NCBI RefSeq assembly: GCF_000718135.1
Contig: NZ_JOEM01000006.1
Coordinates: forward strand, 186,001 to 250,000
DNA: 64,000 nt
Origin: Streptomyces cyaneofuscatus
GTDB lineage: Bacteria; Actinomycetota; Actinomycetes; Streptomycetales; Streptomycetaceae
Reading direction: 5' to 3'
Part shown: positions 8,701 through 15,951 of the stretch, piece after piece
Layout: every line of letters starts with the position of its first letter
Numbering within the stretch: the stretch's first letter is position 1
Notes under the pieces: generated by a model
What the model was told of the DNA's origin: nothing
Database searches by the model: none
The model's input: only the letters and a program-made list of their open reading frames with translations
Translations under genes and position numbers: made by a program

Positions 8701-8882
8701 CAGGCCGCCCGCCCCATCTCGTCCGCGATGAACTGGCGCAGGGCGACGGCAGGAATCCGGCGGCAGCGCCCGATGGTGACCGAAGGCAGGCGCCGCGTGC
8801 GGATCAGGTCGTAGACGGTGGACCGGCCGAGCCGGAGACGCTTCGTCACCTCGGCCACGGTGAGCAGTTCGTCATCACGCAT
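8700..8882 (-). CDS. xis: Excisionase (Xis), MerR-type helix-turn-helix
   Basis: A 60-residue DNA-binding protein: LLTVAEVTKRLRLGRSTVYDLI forms the winged helix-turn-helix of the excisionase/AlpA class, followed by the RRIPAVALRQFI wing. It would bend DNA at the attachment sites and steer the integrase to excision. ATG at 8880-8882 is preferred over the longer frame to 8945 because it has an AGGAG nine bases upstream and gives the standard length. It overlaps the 3' end of rep by 8 bases and the start of int by one, indicating tight translational coupling of replication, excision and integration genes. Confidence 0.93.
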   Translation of the reverse strand: MRDDELLTVAEVTKRLRLGRSTVYDLIRTRRLPSVTIGRCRRIPAVALRQFIADEMGRAA

Positions 8883-10227
8883 GGTGGGGCTCTCCTGTCT
8901 TGTCGGGTGACTGCGGGCGTAAGGCGCTGAACAGGGCCTCGGCATCGGTCAGCCCCATTCCGGCGAAGCGCCAGTGAGAGAGGACGAGGACCGTTTCCGG
9001 CTCCGGAAGCGGGTGGCCGGCCGCGATGGCGCGTTCGCGGGTGAGGGCTTCGTTGTGGTCGGCGCGTTCCTGGCGGAGGGCGCCCAACGTGACGGAGTAG
9101 GCGCGGGATTTGGTGGAGAAGTGGCCGCGGAAGCCGAGCATGTGGGCCCACTTGCGCAAGCGGAGGTCTTCCAGTTCGGACAGGGCCCCGAGGCGCCAGC
9201 AGGTGAAGATCATGCGCCGCGCGTGGTCGCTGACGTCGGCGCCGATGAGATCGGTGACGGGATTGCGAAGGGGCCGGTCCAGGGTGCCGGTCGCGGCCTC
9301 GGCGCCCTTGGTGGCGTACTTGGCGATGTAGGCCGCGACGGCACGGCTGGTGAGGTTCCTCGTGCCGGTGAAGTCGGCCGACCGGATCGGACGAATGTCG
9401 AGCTGCTCACCGAACCGGAAGGTATGGGCGCGCCCCTCCAGGACCGGCCCCGGAGCCTCGGCCAGGCGGGCGGCGGACCGGATGGCGTCGGTGAGCAGCG
9501 CGGTCGTGGCCCATCCGGGCGGTGCGTCCTCGGCGCCCTCCGGGCCGTCGAGGCGGATCACGGCATGGAAGTGCACGGCTCCGCGCCGCTGGTACTCCGC
9601 GACCTTGGCGTACGAGACCTTGAGGCACTGGCCCAGGGCGGTACGCGTGATCCCCGCGCGGGCTGCGAGCTGTTGGCGCAGGTAGGTGGTGAAGCGAGCC
9701 CAGAGGGCACCTGCGTGGGCGTTCCAGAGCACGGCGGTGCGGTAGTCGTAGCGGTCAGGGTTGAGCGGCGTACCGAGGACGGGGTCCCCTTCCCTGTGCA
9801 GGCGCCCGCAGCGGCAGCGGCCGGTTCCGGGGCGGTTGTGGACAGGCCCGAAGGAGGGAGCAGTGAAAGTGGCGAAGACGAGAGGGTGATGGGCGACAGC
9901 CGGGGCGATGCCCTTTCCTCCGGTGAGACCGGCCGTGATGAGGTGGAAGGTGTCCTTGCGGTACGTCTCGGCGCAGGCCGCGCACCGGGTGGTACGGCGG
10001 TTGTTGCAACGGACGAGGAGCTGACCGGCGGGAAGTGTGGCGCTGGTGATCTCCCGTACGACTTCACCGGTCATGGCGTGGACGTCGAGGCGATGGCCTT
10101 CCAGTCGGACGGGCCGCTCGCAGCCGCCGAGGCGCTGGATCTGCCGGGCGTGGGCGCCGAGGTCGCCGTACCGGGCGAGGGTGGCCAGTTGGCGGAGCGC
10201 CCCGGCATCGGGAGCCTGGGGGTTCAC
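8875..10227 (-). CDS. Replication initiator, RepSA-like (rolling circle)
   Basis: A 450-residue protein of the AICE/plasmid RepSA family. A zinc-finger-like cluster (Cys74, Cys82, Cys85), a conserved FTAPSFGPVH segment (121-130), an HUH-type motif AVHFHAVIRL (217-226) and a YIAKYATK segment (300-307) with two tyrosines are seen in the order expected for a rolling-circle relaxase/initiator. Tyr300 or Tyr304 is the likely nicking residue. Start is GTG 10227 with AGGAGG eight bases upstream. It is the first gene of the rep-xis-int operon. The region immediately upstream contains a CTAGACAG box shared with other element promoters, so expression is probably under the element's repressor. In pSAM2 the homologous protein drives transient replication after excision. 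Confidence 0.92.
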   Translation of the reverse strand: MNPQAPDAGALRQLATLARYGDLGAHARQIQRLGGCERPVRLEGHRLDVHAMTGEVVREITSATLPAGQLLVRCNNRRTTRCAACAETYRKDTFHLITAGLTGGKGIAPAVAHHPLVFATFTAPSFGPVHNRPGTGRCRCGRLHREGDPVLGTPLNPDRYDYRTAVLWNAHAGALWARFTTYLRQQLAARAGITRTALGQCLKVSYAKVAEYQRRGAVHFHAVIRLDGPEGAEDAPPGWATTALLTDAIRSAARLAEAPGPVLEGRAHTFRFGEQLDIRPIRSADFTGTRNLTSRAVAAYIAKYATKGAEAATGTLDRPLRNPVTDLIGADVSDHARRMIFTCWRLGALSELEDLRLRKWAHMLGFRGHFSTKSRAYSVTLGALRQERADHNEALTRERAIAAGHPLPEPETVLVLSHWRFAGMGLTDAEALFSALRPQSPDKTGEPHHA

Positions 10228-10273
10228 GTGAGGTTCCTCCTTGGTGGGGGCTGAGGCCCGCCCAAGCCGTCCA

Positions 10274-10286
10274 GGGGGCTAGACAG
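10274..10286. promoter_or_regulatory. CTAGACAG operator-like box upstream of rep
   Basis: A single CTAGACAG preceded by five G, 47 bases upstream of the rep start. It matches the half-site found in the tra, HTH and GHKL promoter regions of the same element, and lies inside a short GC-rich inverted repeat (ggcccgcc / ggcgggcc) that may also terminate the transfer transcript. Confidence 0.65.
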
Positions 10287-10319
10287 CAAGGGCGGGCCAA
10301 GGCGTCGAGAGAGCGGGGA

Positions 10320-10589
10320 TCAGCGGCGGTCGCTCTGGAGGATCGAGCGGACGACGACGGCGCAGACGGCGACGGATGCGGCGGTGACCGCGACCGCCAG
10401 CAGCAGGGAGACCAGGACCGTACCGACGACCAGGACCAAGGCCCCGCCGCCGGCGGCCAGAGTGAGGACGCTTGCGGGAGTGAGCCGCACGGCCGGTCGA
10501 GGCGGGGCCGTCTGGAGCGGGGTCGGGATGTACGGAGCCGGGACGTGGGCGGGCGGGGTGTCCGGGGTCGGGTACTTCGGCGAGAACAT
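10320..10589 (-). CDS. Small membrane protein of the transfer operon (Spd-like)
   Basis: An 89-residue protein: a Pro-rich, Tyr-containing N-terminal third (MFSPKYPTPDTPP) followed by a long hydrophobic region (about 41-82) able to form one or two membrane helices, ending in a short basic tail. Start is ATG 10587-10589; the longer frame to 10895 is discarded because it overlaps the two preceding genes and loses codon bias. It is last in the tra-spd series. By position it is a spread (Spd) protein, needed in Streptomyces for intramycelial dissemination of the element. The sequence alone does not assign a specific Spd class. Confidence 0.78.
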   Translation of the reverse strand: MFSPKYPTPDTPPAHVPAPYIPTPLQTAPPRPAVRLTPASVLTLAAGGGALVLVVGTVLVSLLLAVAVTAASVAVCAVVVRSILQSDRR

Positions 10590-10608
10590 ACGGGGTCCCT
10601 TCTTCGGG

Positions 10609-10764
10609 TCAGCCGAGGAGACCGGCGACGGCGGGGGCGAGGAAGCTGTTGGCGACGAGGTAGCCGCCGAGCAGGAGCAGCACGACCAGCCACCACGGCG
10701 GGCGGGCGAGCTGGATGCCGAGGACGGCGACGACGAGCACGACGAACCAGAGCGGTACGTGCAT
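10609..10764 (-). CDS. 51-residue membrane protein, SpdC-like
   Basis: A short gene not captured by a 60-codon cut-off. The translation begins MHVPLWFVVLVVAVLGIQLA and continues RPPWWLVVLLLLGGYLVA, giving two hydrophobic helices separated by a conserved ArgProProTrpTrp turn. Proteins with this layout recur in Streptomyces AICEs and plasmids between the mobile-element transfer protein and Spd genes. A perfect AGGAGG lies a few bases before the ATG (10762-10764). It probably participates in mycelial spread. Confidence 0.85.
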   Translation of the reverse strand: MHVPLWFVVLVVAVLGIQLARPPWWLVVLLLLGGYLVANSFLAPAVAGLLG

Positions 10765-10779
10765 GGGGGCGACCTCCTG

Positions 10780-10959
10780 TCAGGCCTTGCAGCGGTGGGT
10801 ACGGGCGGCCAGTTCGGCGGCGGGGCGACTGTCGTACTCGGCGGAGAAGTCGCAGCGGGGCGCGGTACAGGCGGCGAGGTGCCGGTTGCGGCCACGGGCG
10901 AGGAACGTGGCGACCTGGACGGGGCCGATGCGACGGACGTTGCGGAAGCGCGGGGTCAT
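10780..10959 (-). CDS. Mobile element transfer protein (59 residues)
   Basis: A short basic protein starting MTPRFRNVRRIGPVQVATF, with three Cys (one near residue 31, then PRC and a terminal HRCKA) that could coordinate a metal. This sequence type is found in the transfer operons of many Streptomyces AICEs, usually named only 'mobile element transfer protein'. The ATG (10957-10959) lies 16 bases after the stop of the DUF2637 gene, so it is co-transcribed with tra. The molecular role is not known. Confidence 0.85.
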   Translation of the reverse strand: MTPRFRNVRRIGPVQVATFLARGRNRHLAACTAPRCDFSAEYDSRPAAELAARTHRCKA

Positions 10960-10975
10960 GGGGCGGGGTCCCTTC

Positions 10976-11656
10976 TCAGAGGTGGGCGGCGACGGACGGC
11001 GTCATGGATGCGGGGAGGCCGAGCCGGGTCCGTACGGTGTCGGCATCGGCCGCCCTGCCGGTGGAGGCGCGGTACTCCGCCGCCAGCGACTGGACGCGCT
11101 CCACGAGGGCGGGCGGCAGAGGCGATACGGGGACGGGAGCGGGCGTCGACTTCTCGGAGGCCTCAGCGGCGGGGAGTTGAAGAGGCGAACTGACCGGCCC
11201 CGACTCGTCGTCCACCGCCACGGCAGCGGGCGGTTCCCGGGTAGGAGGCTCCGGCATCGGGTTCGTACGAACCGCCGCTGGACGGGGAGCGTGAGCGAGG
11301 AGCGTGCCGCCGAAGAAGGCGACGGCGGGCCAGCCGGCCACCACCACGCGGAGCGGGGCGGGGACGTGCTCCAGATCGAGGAGTCCTGCCGTGGCGACGT
11401 TGGCTCCGAGGGAAGCAGCCAGGGCGATGAGGAACCAGAGGCGCGGCCCCCCGGCAGGTTGTCCGGCGCGCTGCTGTTCGCGCATCCGGCGCCAGGCCGC
11501 GACAAGCAGCAGGTCGACGCTGACCGGGTAGGCCCACGCCTTCCATCCGCCCTGCCCTGCGGCTTCGGCAAGGTCGTGCAGGTGGGAGAAGGAGAGGGCT
11601 CCCGCGATGACGGCTTGCACGAGCACGGGATCGAAGCGGGCGAGGTGGGCGCGCAT
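10976..11656 (-). CDS. DUF2637 membrane protein (SpdB2-like)
   Basis: A 226-residue protein. The N-terminal two-thirds contain four hydrophobic segments with the family signature SFSHLHDLAEAAGQGGWKAW, PVSVDLLLVAAWR and LGANVATAGL, typical of DUF2637 proteins of Streptomyces conjugative plasmids and AICEs. The C-terminal third (about 130-226) is a Pro-rich linker and a short helical segment ending LGLPASMTPSVAAHL, perhaps a DNA- or partner-binding tail. It follows tra on the same strand after about 85 bp. Family members are thought to work with TraB/TraSA in spreading DNA through septal cross-walls; that role is inferred. Confidence 0.86.
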   Translation of the reverse strand: MRAHLARFDPVLVQAVIAGALSFSHLHDLAEAAGQGGWKAWAYPVSVDLLLVAAWRRMREQQRAGQPAGGPRLWFLIALAASLGANVATAGLLDLEHVPAPLRVVVAGWPAVAFFGGTLLAHAPRPAAVRTNPMPEPPTREPPAAVAVDDESGPVSSPLQLPAAEASEKSTPAPVPVSPLPPALVERVQSLAAEYRASTGRAADADTVRTRLGLPASMTPSVAAHL

Positions 11657-11741
11657 CGGTGCTGTTCCCTTCCGGTGCGAGGCGTGGGTGGGGTAGGGAC
11701 ACGGCGTGAGGCGGTCACGCCGACCGTGGGGAGCGGGTGAG

Positions 11742-13106
11742 CTAGTCGGTCACCGATCGGGCGACGGGCCCCGTGGAGGGGGCGGCTTCCACAGCGACGG
11801 TCGAGGCCGCCGGGCGGAACGCGTCGAGGCGCGGCAGTTCCGGCACCAGGCCGGAGGTGGCACGGCATACGGCTGCCGCGTCGTCCAACGTGAGGTGCGG
11901 GGAGCGGGCGCGCGACCAACCGCCGGAGGCATCACCGACGATCGCGACGCCAGGAAGGTCAGCGGGGATGGCGGTTGCGGCCAGGGCCGCTTCGGCTGAG
12001 ATGTCGGCCAGTGCCATGTTCGCGGAGGACTCGTCGTTGACCCGGTGGCAGACCCGGCCGGTGAGCTGCGCCCGGAGCATGGTGGCGCCCTTGCCCAGCT
12101 CCGAGCCGAAGCGCTGACCGCACACTTCCAGATAGATGCCGGCGGCACGGCCGAGCTGCGCTATGCGGATGAGCTTGGTGACCATGGCGTCCCGGCGCTT
12201 CTCGTCATCCCGGTTCGCCGCGAGGAAGAGTTCGGCCACCTCATCCACGACGACCACGACCGGCACCGGACGATCGCTGTCCGGCAGCCCCCACACATCC
12301 GAGGTAAGTACGGCGTCCGCGCCGAGGACAGAGGTCATCCCGATCAGCCGGAACCGCGCCTCCATCTCATCCAACAGGGCATCCAGCAGAGCGTTCGCCC
12401 GGTCCGGTGTATCGGCCAACGCCGACAACCGGGGTGCGAACGGAGCCAGCTCCACACCCCACTTGCAGTCGATCCCGACGAGAACGACCGGCTGCCGGGC
12501 GAGGCCACAGAGCAGGTTGCGGAGGTAGACGGATTTCCCGGACTGCGTGGCGCCGAGGATGAGTTCATGAGGCACGGTGCGGAAGTCCCGTACGTGCCAG
12601 CGGCCGTCGTCCCGTAGCGCCAGGGGCAGGGACAGCAGGCCGCCGCCATCCGGCTTACGCAGAGGATGCCTCACGTCTGCGAGCACGTCCCAGCCGATCA
12701 GGCGCAGTTCGAGCCAGCCCGGACGGGTCGGGCGGATGTGGACGGCGTGCGCGGCCCAGGCGTGCCGCAGGCGGTCGGCAGAGGCGAAGAAGTCCTCCGG
12801 CGCCTGTCCGGTCGCCATGCGGAGCTTCATCACGAGACCGGCCCCGGTCGGCCGTGGCAATGACCGGTGCGGGGGCACGGGTGCGGCTTCCCGCCCGACG
12901 AGACGGGCCGTGGCCCGGCGGACGGCGGAGGCCGGAACCGTCAGCCCGCAGGCGTCCATGGTGGCGCGGTAGGTCGCCAGGACGCGCAGAGCGACGATCG
13001 GAAACCCGACGAGCCACCAGAAGGCGACCGGCGTACGACGACGCAGCACCAGCAGCGCGGCGACGGCCGCCAAACAGAGCGTTAATGCCCATACGACGTC
13101 GGACAT
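11742..13106 (-). CDS. traSA: FtsK/SpoIIIE-type conjugal DNA translocase (TraSA-like)
   Basis: A 454-residue protein with two N-terminal membrane helices (about 4-21 and 27-45), then an FtsK-like motor domain with Walker A GATQSGKS (185-192) and Walker B VVVVVDE (282-288), followed by a RAQLTGRVCHRV sensor-like segment. A single such protein is sufficient for double-stranded DNA transfer in Streptomyces. The ATG 13104-13106 is chosen because it begins the first membrane helix; the 33-residue extension upstream lacks codon bias and overlaps the preceding gene. It is the main gene of the transfer operon, preceded by the small conserved gene at 13112-13459 with 5 bases between. Confidence 0.94.
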   Translation of the reverse strand: MSDVVWALTLCLAAVAALLVLRRRTPVAFWWLVGFPIVALRVLATYRATMDACGLTVPASAVRRATARLVGREAAPVPPHRSLPRPTGAGLVMKLRMATGQAPEDFFASADRLRHAWAAHAVHIRPTRPGWLELRLIGWDVLADVRHPLRKPDGGGLLSLPLALRDDGRWHVRDFRTVPHELILGATQSGKSVYLRNLLCGLARQPVVLVGIDCKWGVELAPFAPRLSALADTPDRANALLDALLDEMEARFRLIGMTSVLGADAVLTSDVWGLPDSDRPVPVVVVVDEVAELFLAANRDDEKRRDAMVTKLIRIAQLGRAAGIYLEVCGQRFGSELGKGATMLRAQLTGRVCHRVNDESSANMALADISAEAALAATAIPADLPGVAIVGDASGGWSRARSPHLTLDDAAAVCRATSGLVPELPRLDAFRPAASTVAVEAAPSTGPVARSVTD

Positions 13107-13111
13107 GGCAC

Positions 13112-13459
13112 TCAACCCCGCGCCGGTGCAGCGGCGTTGACCATGACAGCGTCGGCCCGGTAGGCGATGCCGTGACGCATCCGACCGCCGAACTCGCTCT
13201 CCCACGGCCGCGCGACGAGACCGGACAGGATGACGGGCACGCCCATCACCAGGCCCTCACCGATGCCCGGCTCCGGGACGGTCACCTTGATCATGTCCGA
13301 ACCACCCTGCGCGATGAACACCAGCTCCAGCACCATGAGTCGCTGGTTCGTCGTCGGGTCGACGGCGACTTCGCCGGTCTGGCGGTCCTTCACCTTCACC
13401 TCGGGCAGCTTGGTGACGAGGAGGGTAGCGGCGGAGACGTCTACGGGGATGACACGCAT
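13112..13459 (-). CDS. Conserved AICE/plasmid protein, possibly Pra-like activator
   Basis: A 115-residue soluble protein (starts MRVIPVDVSAATLLVTKLPE) rich in beta-type segments, with a DRQTGEVAVDPTT loop and an LVFIAQGGSDMIKVTVPEPG stretch. The size, position directly before traSA and the KxxRQTGE segment resemble Pra (activator of replication, integration and excision) of pSAM2-type elements, but I cannot confirm family membership from the sequence alone. Start is ATG 13457-13459 with GAGG eight bases upstream. The promoter region just upstream has three copies of the element's CTGTCTAG box, so this gene heads the regulated transfer operon. Confidence 0.75.
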   Translation of the reverse strand: MRVIPVDVSAATLLVTKLPEVKVKDRQTGEVAVDPTTNQRLMVLELVFIAQGGSDMIKVTVPEPGIGEGLVMGVPVILSGLVARPWESEFGGRMRHGIAYRADAVMVNAAAPARG

Positions 13460-13510
13460 CTTCTGAACCTCACTGGTTGATGGAGCCGCAAGCGACTCGA
13501 CGGCTGCATA

Positions 13511-13601
13511 CCCCCCTAGACAGCGAGGGGCGACCCACCCGAACTGTCTAGGGGGGTTGACGTTCACAGTAAACGGACGCGCCATCAACTGTCTAGGGGG
13601 G
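13511..13601. promoter_or_regulatory. Three CTGTCTAG boxes in the transfer-operon promoter region
   Basis: cccccctagacag (13511-13523) and two inverted copies ctgtctagggggg (13544-13556, 13589-13601). The 13-bp boxes are identical apart from orientation and lie between the start of the transfer operon (13459) and the stop of the PP2C-like gene (13634). They are best read as repressor sites controlling transfer. Confidence 0.8.
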
Positions 13602-13633
13602 TATTCAGAGTGGCGTGGCGCCGGTGCTCCGAG

Positions 13634-14455
13634 CTAGGCCAGCACCCAGTGCAGAACAGTGGCGTCATCATGCGCTTTACCGCGAGGCCAGCGCCGCCCG
13701 TCAGGGTCATCTGCCTCAGCCGCCCGGACGCTTCGAATCAGCTCCTCGGGCCCGGGTGAGTTGATGACGTCCAACGCCTCACGCCAGGAGGCAAGTTCGA
13801 AGCGATCCACGAGCCGTGTCGCGCCGTCGCTGAGCAGCGTCACCGAAGCCAGGGCACTCCGCGGAAGAGTCCTGGCGAAGGCGTGCTCGGCAGCCGAGGA
13901 GTCGGGCCCAGCGATCCAGAAGCCATCGGACCGATTGCGACGGCCGGTGAGAGCGTCACGGTACTCAGCCAGTGCGCGAGCGTGTTCAGGCGTACCCGTC
14001 GGCAAGGAGTCGAGCGGCCCGCGCAGCTGCCGGCCGACCTCATCCAGACGCCGGTCACTGACTGCCGTCACGGCTCCGTCCTTGTCCGCCAGGAGGAGGG
14101 ACGAGTCCCCGAGAACCAGGTACTCGACAGCTTCCGCACCGACGCGGACGGCGACGACCGTGCTGGTCGGACTGGCCCGGTGCACCAGGTCGCAAGTGTC
14201 CTCATGCAGGCGCCTGACGCGGTCGATCGCATCGGCAAGGCAGTCCGTCAGCGGCCGGTTAGGGCGCGAAGTGACTCCGCTCAACAGCAGGCCGCCGAGA
14301 GTCGCGGAGAACCAGGCGACGCCGTGCGAGCAGCCCGTCTCTGCTCCTGCGACCCCGGCGCCGTCGAGCAGGACTGCGGCGCCAGGTGCAGCGGCGGCGA
14401 AGTCTTCGTTCTCGTGGTCGGCATCGGCCGCCAGGGTGGCGAGGGCCGCTCTCAC
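13634..14455 (-). CDS. PP2C-like (PPM family) protein phosphatase
   Basis: A 273-residue protein with PPM-fold metal-binding motifs in order: HENEDF near the N-terminus (Asp18), LLDGAG (Asp31), a GDSSLLLADKDG hairpin, LLSDGATR in the C-terminal half and KAHDDATVLHW at the end. These match the positions of metal-coordinating Asp residues of PP2C phosphatases, so Ser/Thr dephosphorylation is likely, although the domain is divergent. Its GTG start overlaps the stop of the HTH/sensor gene (GTGA), so the two are translationally coupled. Next to a GHKL ATP-binding protein (potential kinase), it suggests a phosphorylation-based switch on the element. The substrate is unknown. Confidence 0.8.
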   Translation of the reverse strand: MRAALATLAADADHENEDFAAAAPGAAVLLDGAGVAGAETGCSHGVAWFSATLGGLLLSGVTSRPNRPLTDCLADAIDRVRRLHEDTCDLVHRASPTSTVVAVRVGAEAVEYLVLGDSSLLLADKDGAVTAVSDRRLDEVGRQLRGPLDSLPTGTPEHARALAEYRDALTGRRNRSDGFWIAGPDSSAAEHAFARTLPRSALASVTLLSDGATRLVDRFELASWREALDVINSPGPEELIRSVRAAEADDPDGRRWPRGKAHDDATVLHWVLA

Positions 14456-15303
14456 ACCGACGTCTCCTCGTCGTGGCGGTACAGCGGGCAGAGCAGTTCG
14501 GCCGACAGAGGCTCACTGGTGTCCGGGTCGTACTCGACACCCACGAGCGTCGAGAACCGCTGATCGCCCACCTGCCCCCACAAGGTGTTCAGGTCATTGG
14601 TGAGCAGCTGCACGACGCCCAGAGAGCCTTGCGTGTGGATACCCGCGATGGCGAGGAGCGTCCCTTGTCCGTCCGGCCGTGGCAGCCTCCCGAGATATCC
14701 GACGTCGTACGGCCGGGCCGGCGCACTGTCCTGCCCCGAGCGGTGAACGAGGCCGGTCTTCCGGTCGACCACGGTCCACGGCCCGTCTTCCGCCCGCTCC
14801 CATGCGAGGACGGGGTCCTGCGCGTACGTGTCCCACATTTCCTGGGACATGCGAGGGCCGCAGACGACGACCAGGCCGTCACGGTCGAGGTCGATCGTTC
14901 CCGTGACCGGGACGTGCTCCGAGGTCACATCAAGCCCGTACGACCGGGCCAGCTCTTCCAGCCGCTTGCCTGAGCTGACATCGTCCACCGCGACGACCGT
15001 ACGACCGCGCTCGTCGTCCCGTCGCAGCGGTGTCGCGACGGTGACACCGCCCCGGCCGAGGAAAGCGCCTTCGGGTGCGGGGCCCGTATGCCGGATCTGG
15101 TGGATACGCCCGCGGCTGAGGCCCGCCTTCGCGGCGATCTGCGCGTAGGACAACCCCTGAGCATGGAGGTCCTGCACCACTCGACGGCGGAGACGGGCCA
15201 GCTCGGTCACCTCCTGCTGTGCGTCGGCCAACCGCGTCGTGACCTCACGCAGGAGCAGGTACGGATCGTCAATGGCCACGATGCGCCGCAACTCGTCCGA
15301 CAT
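14452..15303 (-). CDS. HTH regulator with C-terminal sensor-like domain; candidate element repressor
   Basis: A 283-residue protein. Residues about 1-75 form a helical region with a sigma-region-4-like helix-turn-helix (LSYAQIAAKAGLSRGRIHQI). Residues about 85-283 form an alpha/beta domain with VVAVDDVSSGKRLEELARSY, LVVVCGPRMSQ and LLAIAGIHTQGSLGVVQLL, reminiscent of nucleotide- or ligand-sensing Rossmann-type domains, but I cannot name the family. Start is ATG 15301-15303 with a perfect AGGAGG. A palindromic GTCTAG-N4-CTAGAC lies about 30 bp upstream, an arrangement expected for autoregulation. With no KorSA homologue in the element, this protein is the leading candidate for the repressor binding the GTCTAG boxes; this is inference. 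Confidence 0.75.
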   Translation of the reverse strand: MSDELRRIVAIDDPYLLLREVTTRLADAQQEVTELARLRRRVVQDLHAQGLSYAQIAAKAGLSRGRIHQIRHTGPAPEGAFLGRGGVTVATPLRRDDERGRTVVAVDDVSSGKRLEELARSYGLDVTSEHVPVTGTIDLDRDGLVVVCGPRMSQEMWDTYAQDPVLAWERAEDGPWTVVDRKTGLVHRSGQDSAPARPYDVGYLGRLPRPDGQGTLLAIAGIHTQGSLGVVQLLTNDLNTLWGQVGDQRFSTLVGVEYDPDTSEPLSAELLCPLYRHDEETSV

Positions 15304-15330
15304 GACCTCACCTCCTAGCCCGTGCCAGGA

Positions 15331-15346
15331 GTCTAGCCCTCTAGAC
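15331..15346. promoter_or_regulatory. Palindromic operator GTCTAG-N4-CTAGAC before the HTH gene
   Basis: A perfect 6-bp inverted repeat with spacer ccct, about 28 bp upstream of the HTH gene start. The same palindrome with spacer ggga occurs before the GHKL gene. Confidence 0.85.
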
Positions 15347-15466
15347 AAAACGGGCGGGAGGCGCCGTCCCGTACGAACGCTGACCACGTAGAACCCGCTA
15401 CGCCTCCGAGGCACACCCCGAGGGCTCACCGCCGACCGCTCAGGGCGCCGAGGGAGAAGTACGCGA

Positions 15467-15856
15467 TCACGCGCTCCCCCGCGCCAGGTCCGCCCACACG
15501 GAGCGTCGGTCGGCCGAGTTCACGACTCCCCAGTCCTTGGCGCACCCCGCGACCAGCGAGAGACCGCGACCGCCTTCCTCCTGCTCGGTCGCCTCACACA
15601 GACGCGGTTCGCACTCAGCACCCTGGTCGATCACCTCGATCCGCACGAGATCGTCCCCGAAACCGACGACCACCAGGAACCACCCGCCGTCCGCTCCGCT
15701 CAGGGAGTGCCGGACCGCGTTCGTCGCCAGTTCGCTCACGACCAGAACGGCGTCATCGACAGGGGCATGGCCTTCCACCAGGGAAGCCACGAAGTGACGG
15801 GCCTCGGCCACCTCCCCGGCCAGACCAGGGAAAGCACGGCACCACTCGGTACGCAT
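15467..15856 (-). CDS. GHKL ATP-binding protein (RsbW/anti-sigma kinase-like)
   Basis: A 129-residue single-domain HATPase: N-box ELATNAVRH (42-50), G1-like DQGAE (77-81) and G2-like GGRGLSLV (95-102). Such small Streptomyces proteins resemble the anti-sigma kinases RsbW/SpoIIAB. Many act as Ser/Thr kinases on an antagonist, though most are uncharacterised. ATG 15854-15856 is preferred over GTG 15862 because GAGGAG lies five bases before it, whereas it would overlap the GTG. The gene is preceded by the element's palindromic operator at 15874-15889. It lies with a PP2C-like phosphatase and an HTH regulator, so a partner-switching control of the element is plausible. Confidence 0.83.
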   Translation of the reverse strand: MRTEWCRAFPGLAGEVAEARHFVASLVEGHAPVDDAVLVVSELATNAVRHSLSGADGGWFLVVVGFGDDLVRIEVIDQGAECEPRLCEATEQEEGGRGLSLVAGCAKDWGVVNSADRRSVWADLARGSA

Positions 15857-15873
15857 GAACACTCCTCGCCATC

Positions 15874-15889
15874 GTCTAGGGGACTAGAC
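15874..15889. promoter_or_regulatory. Palindromic operator GTCTAG-N4-CTAGAC before the GHKL gene
   Basis: A perfect 6-bp inverted repeat with spacer ggga, 17 bp upstream of the GHKL start; same symmetry as the site at 15331-15346. Confidence 0.85.
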
Positions 15890-15951
15890 ATCCCGAAGGC
15901 AGAGTATTCCCATGCGCAAGCTCAAGCCAGGCATCTTGAGGAATTATTCCT

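Noticed and set aside
10590..10895. N-terminal extension of the Spd-like gene to 191 residues
   Set aside because: It would overlap two better-supported small genes with strong ribosome-binding sites and is made of Ser/Pro-rich out-of-frame sequence.
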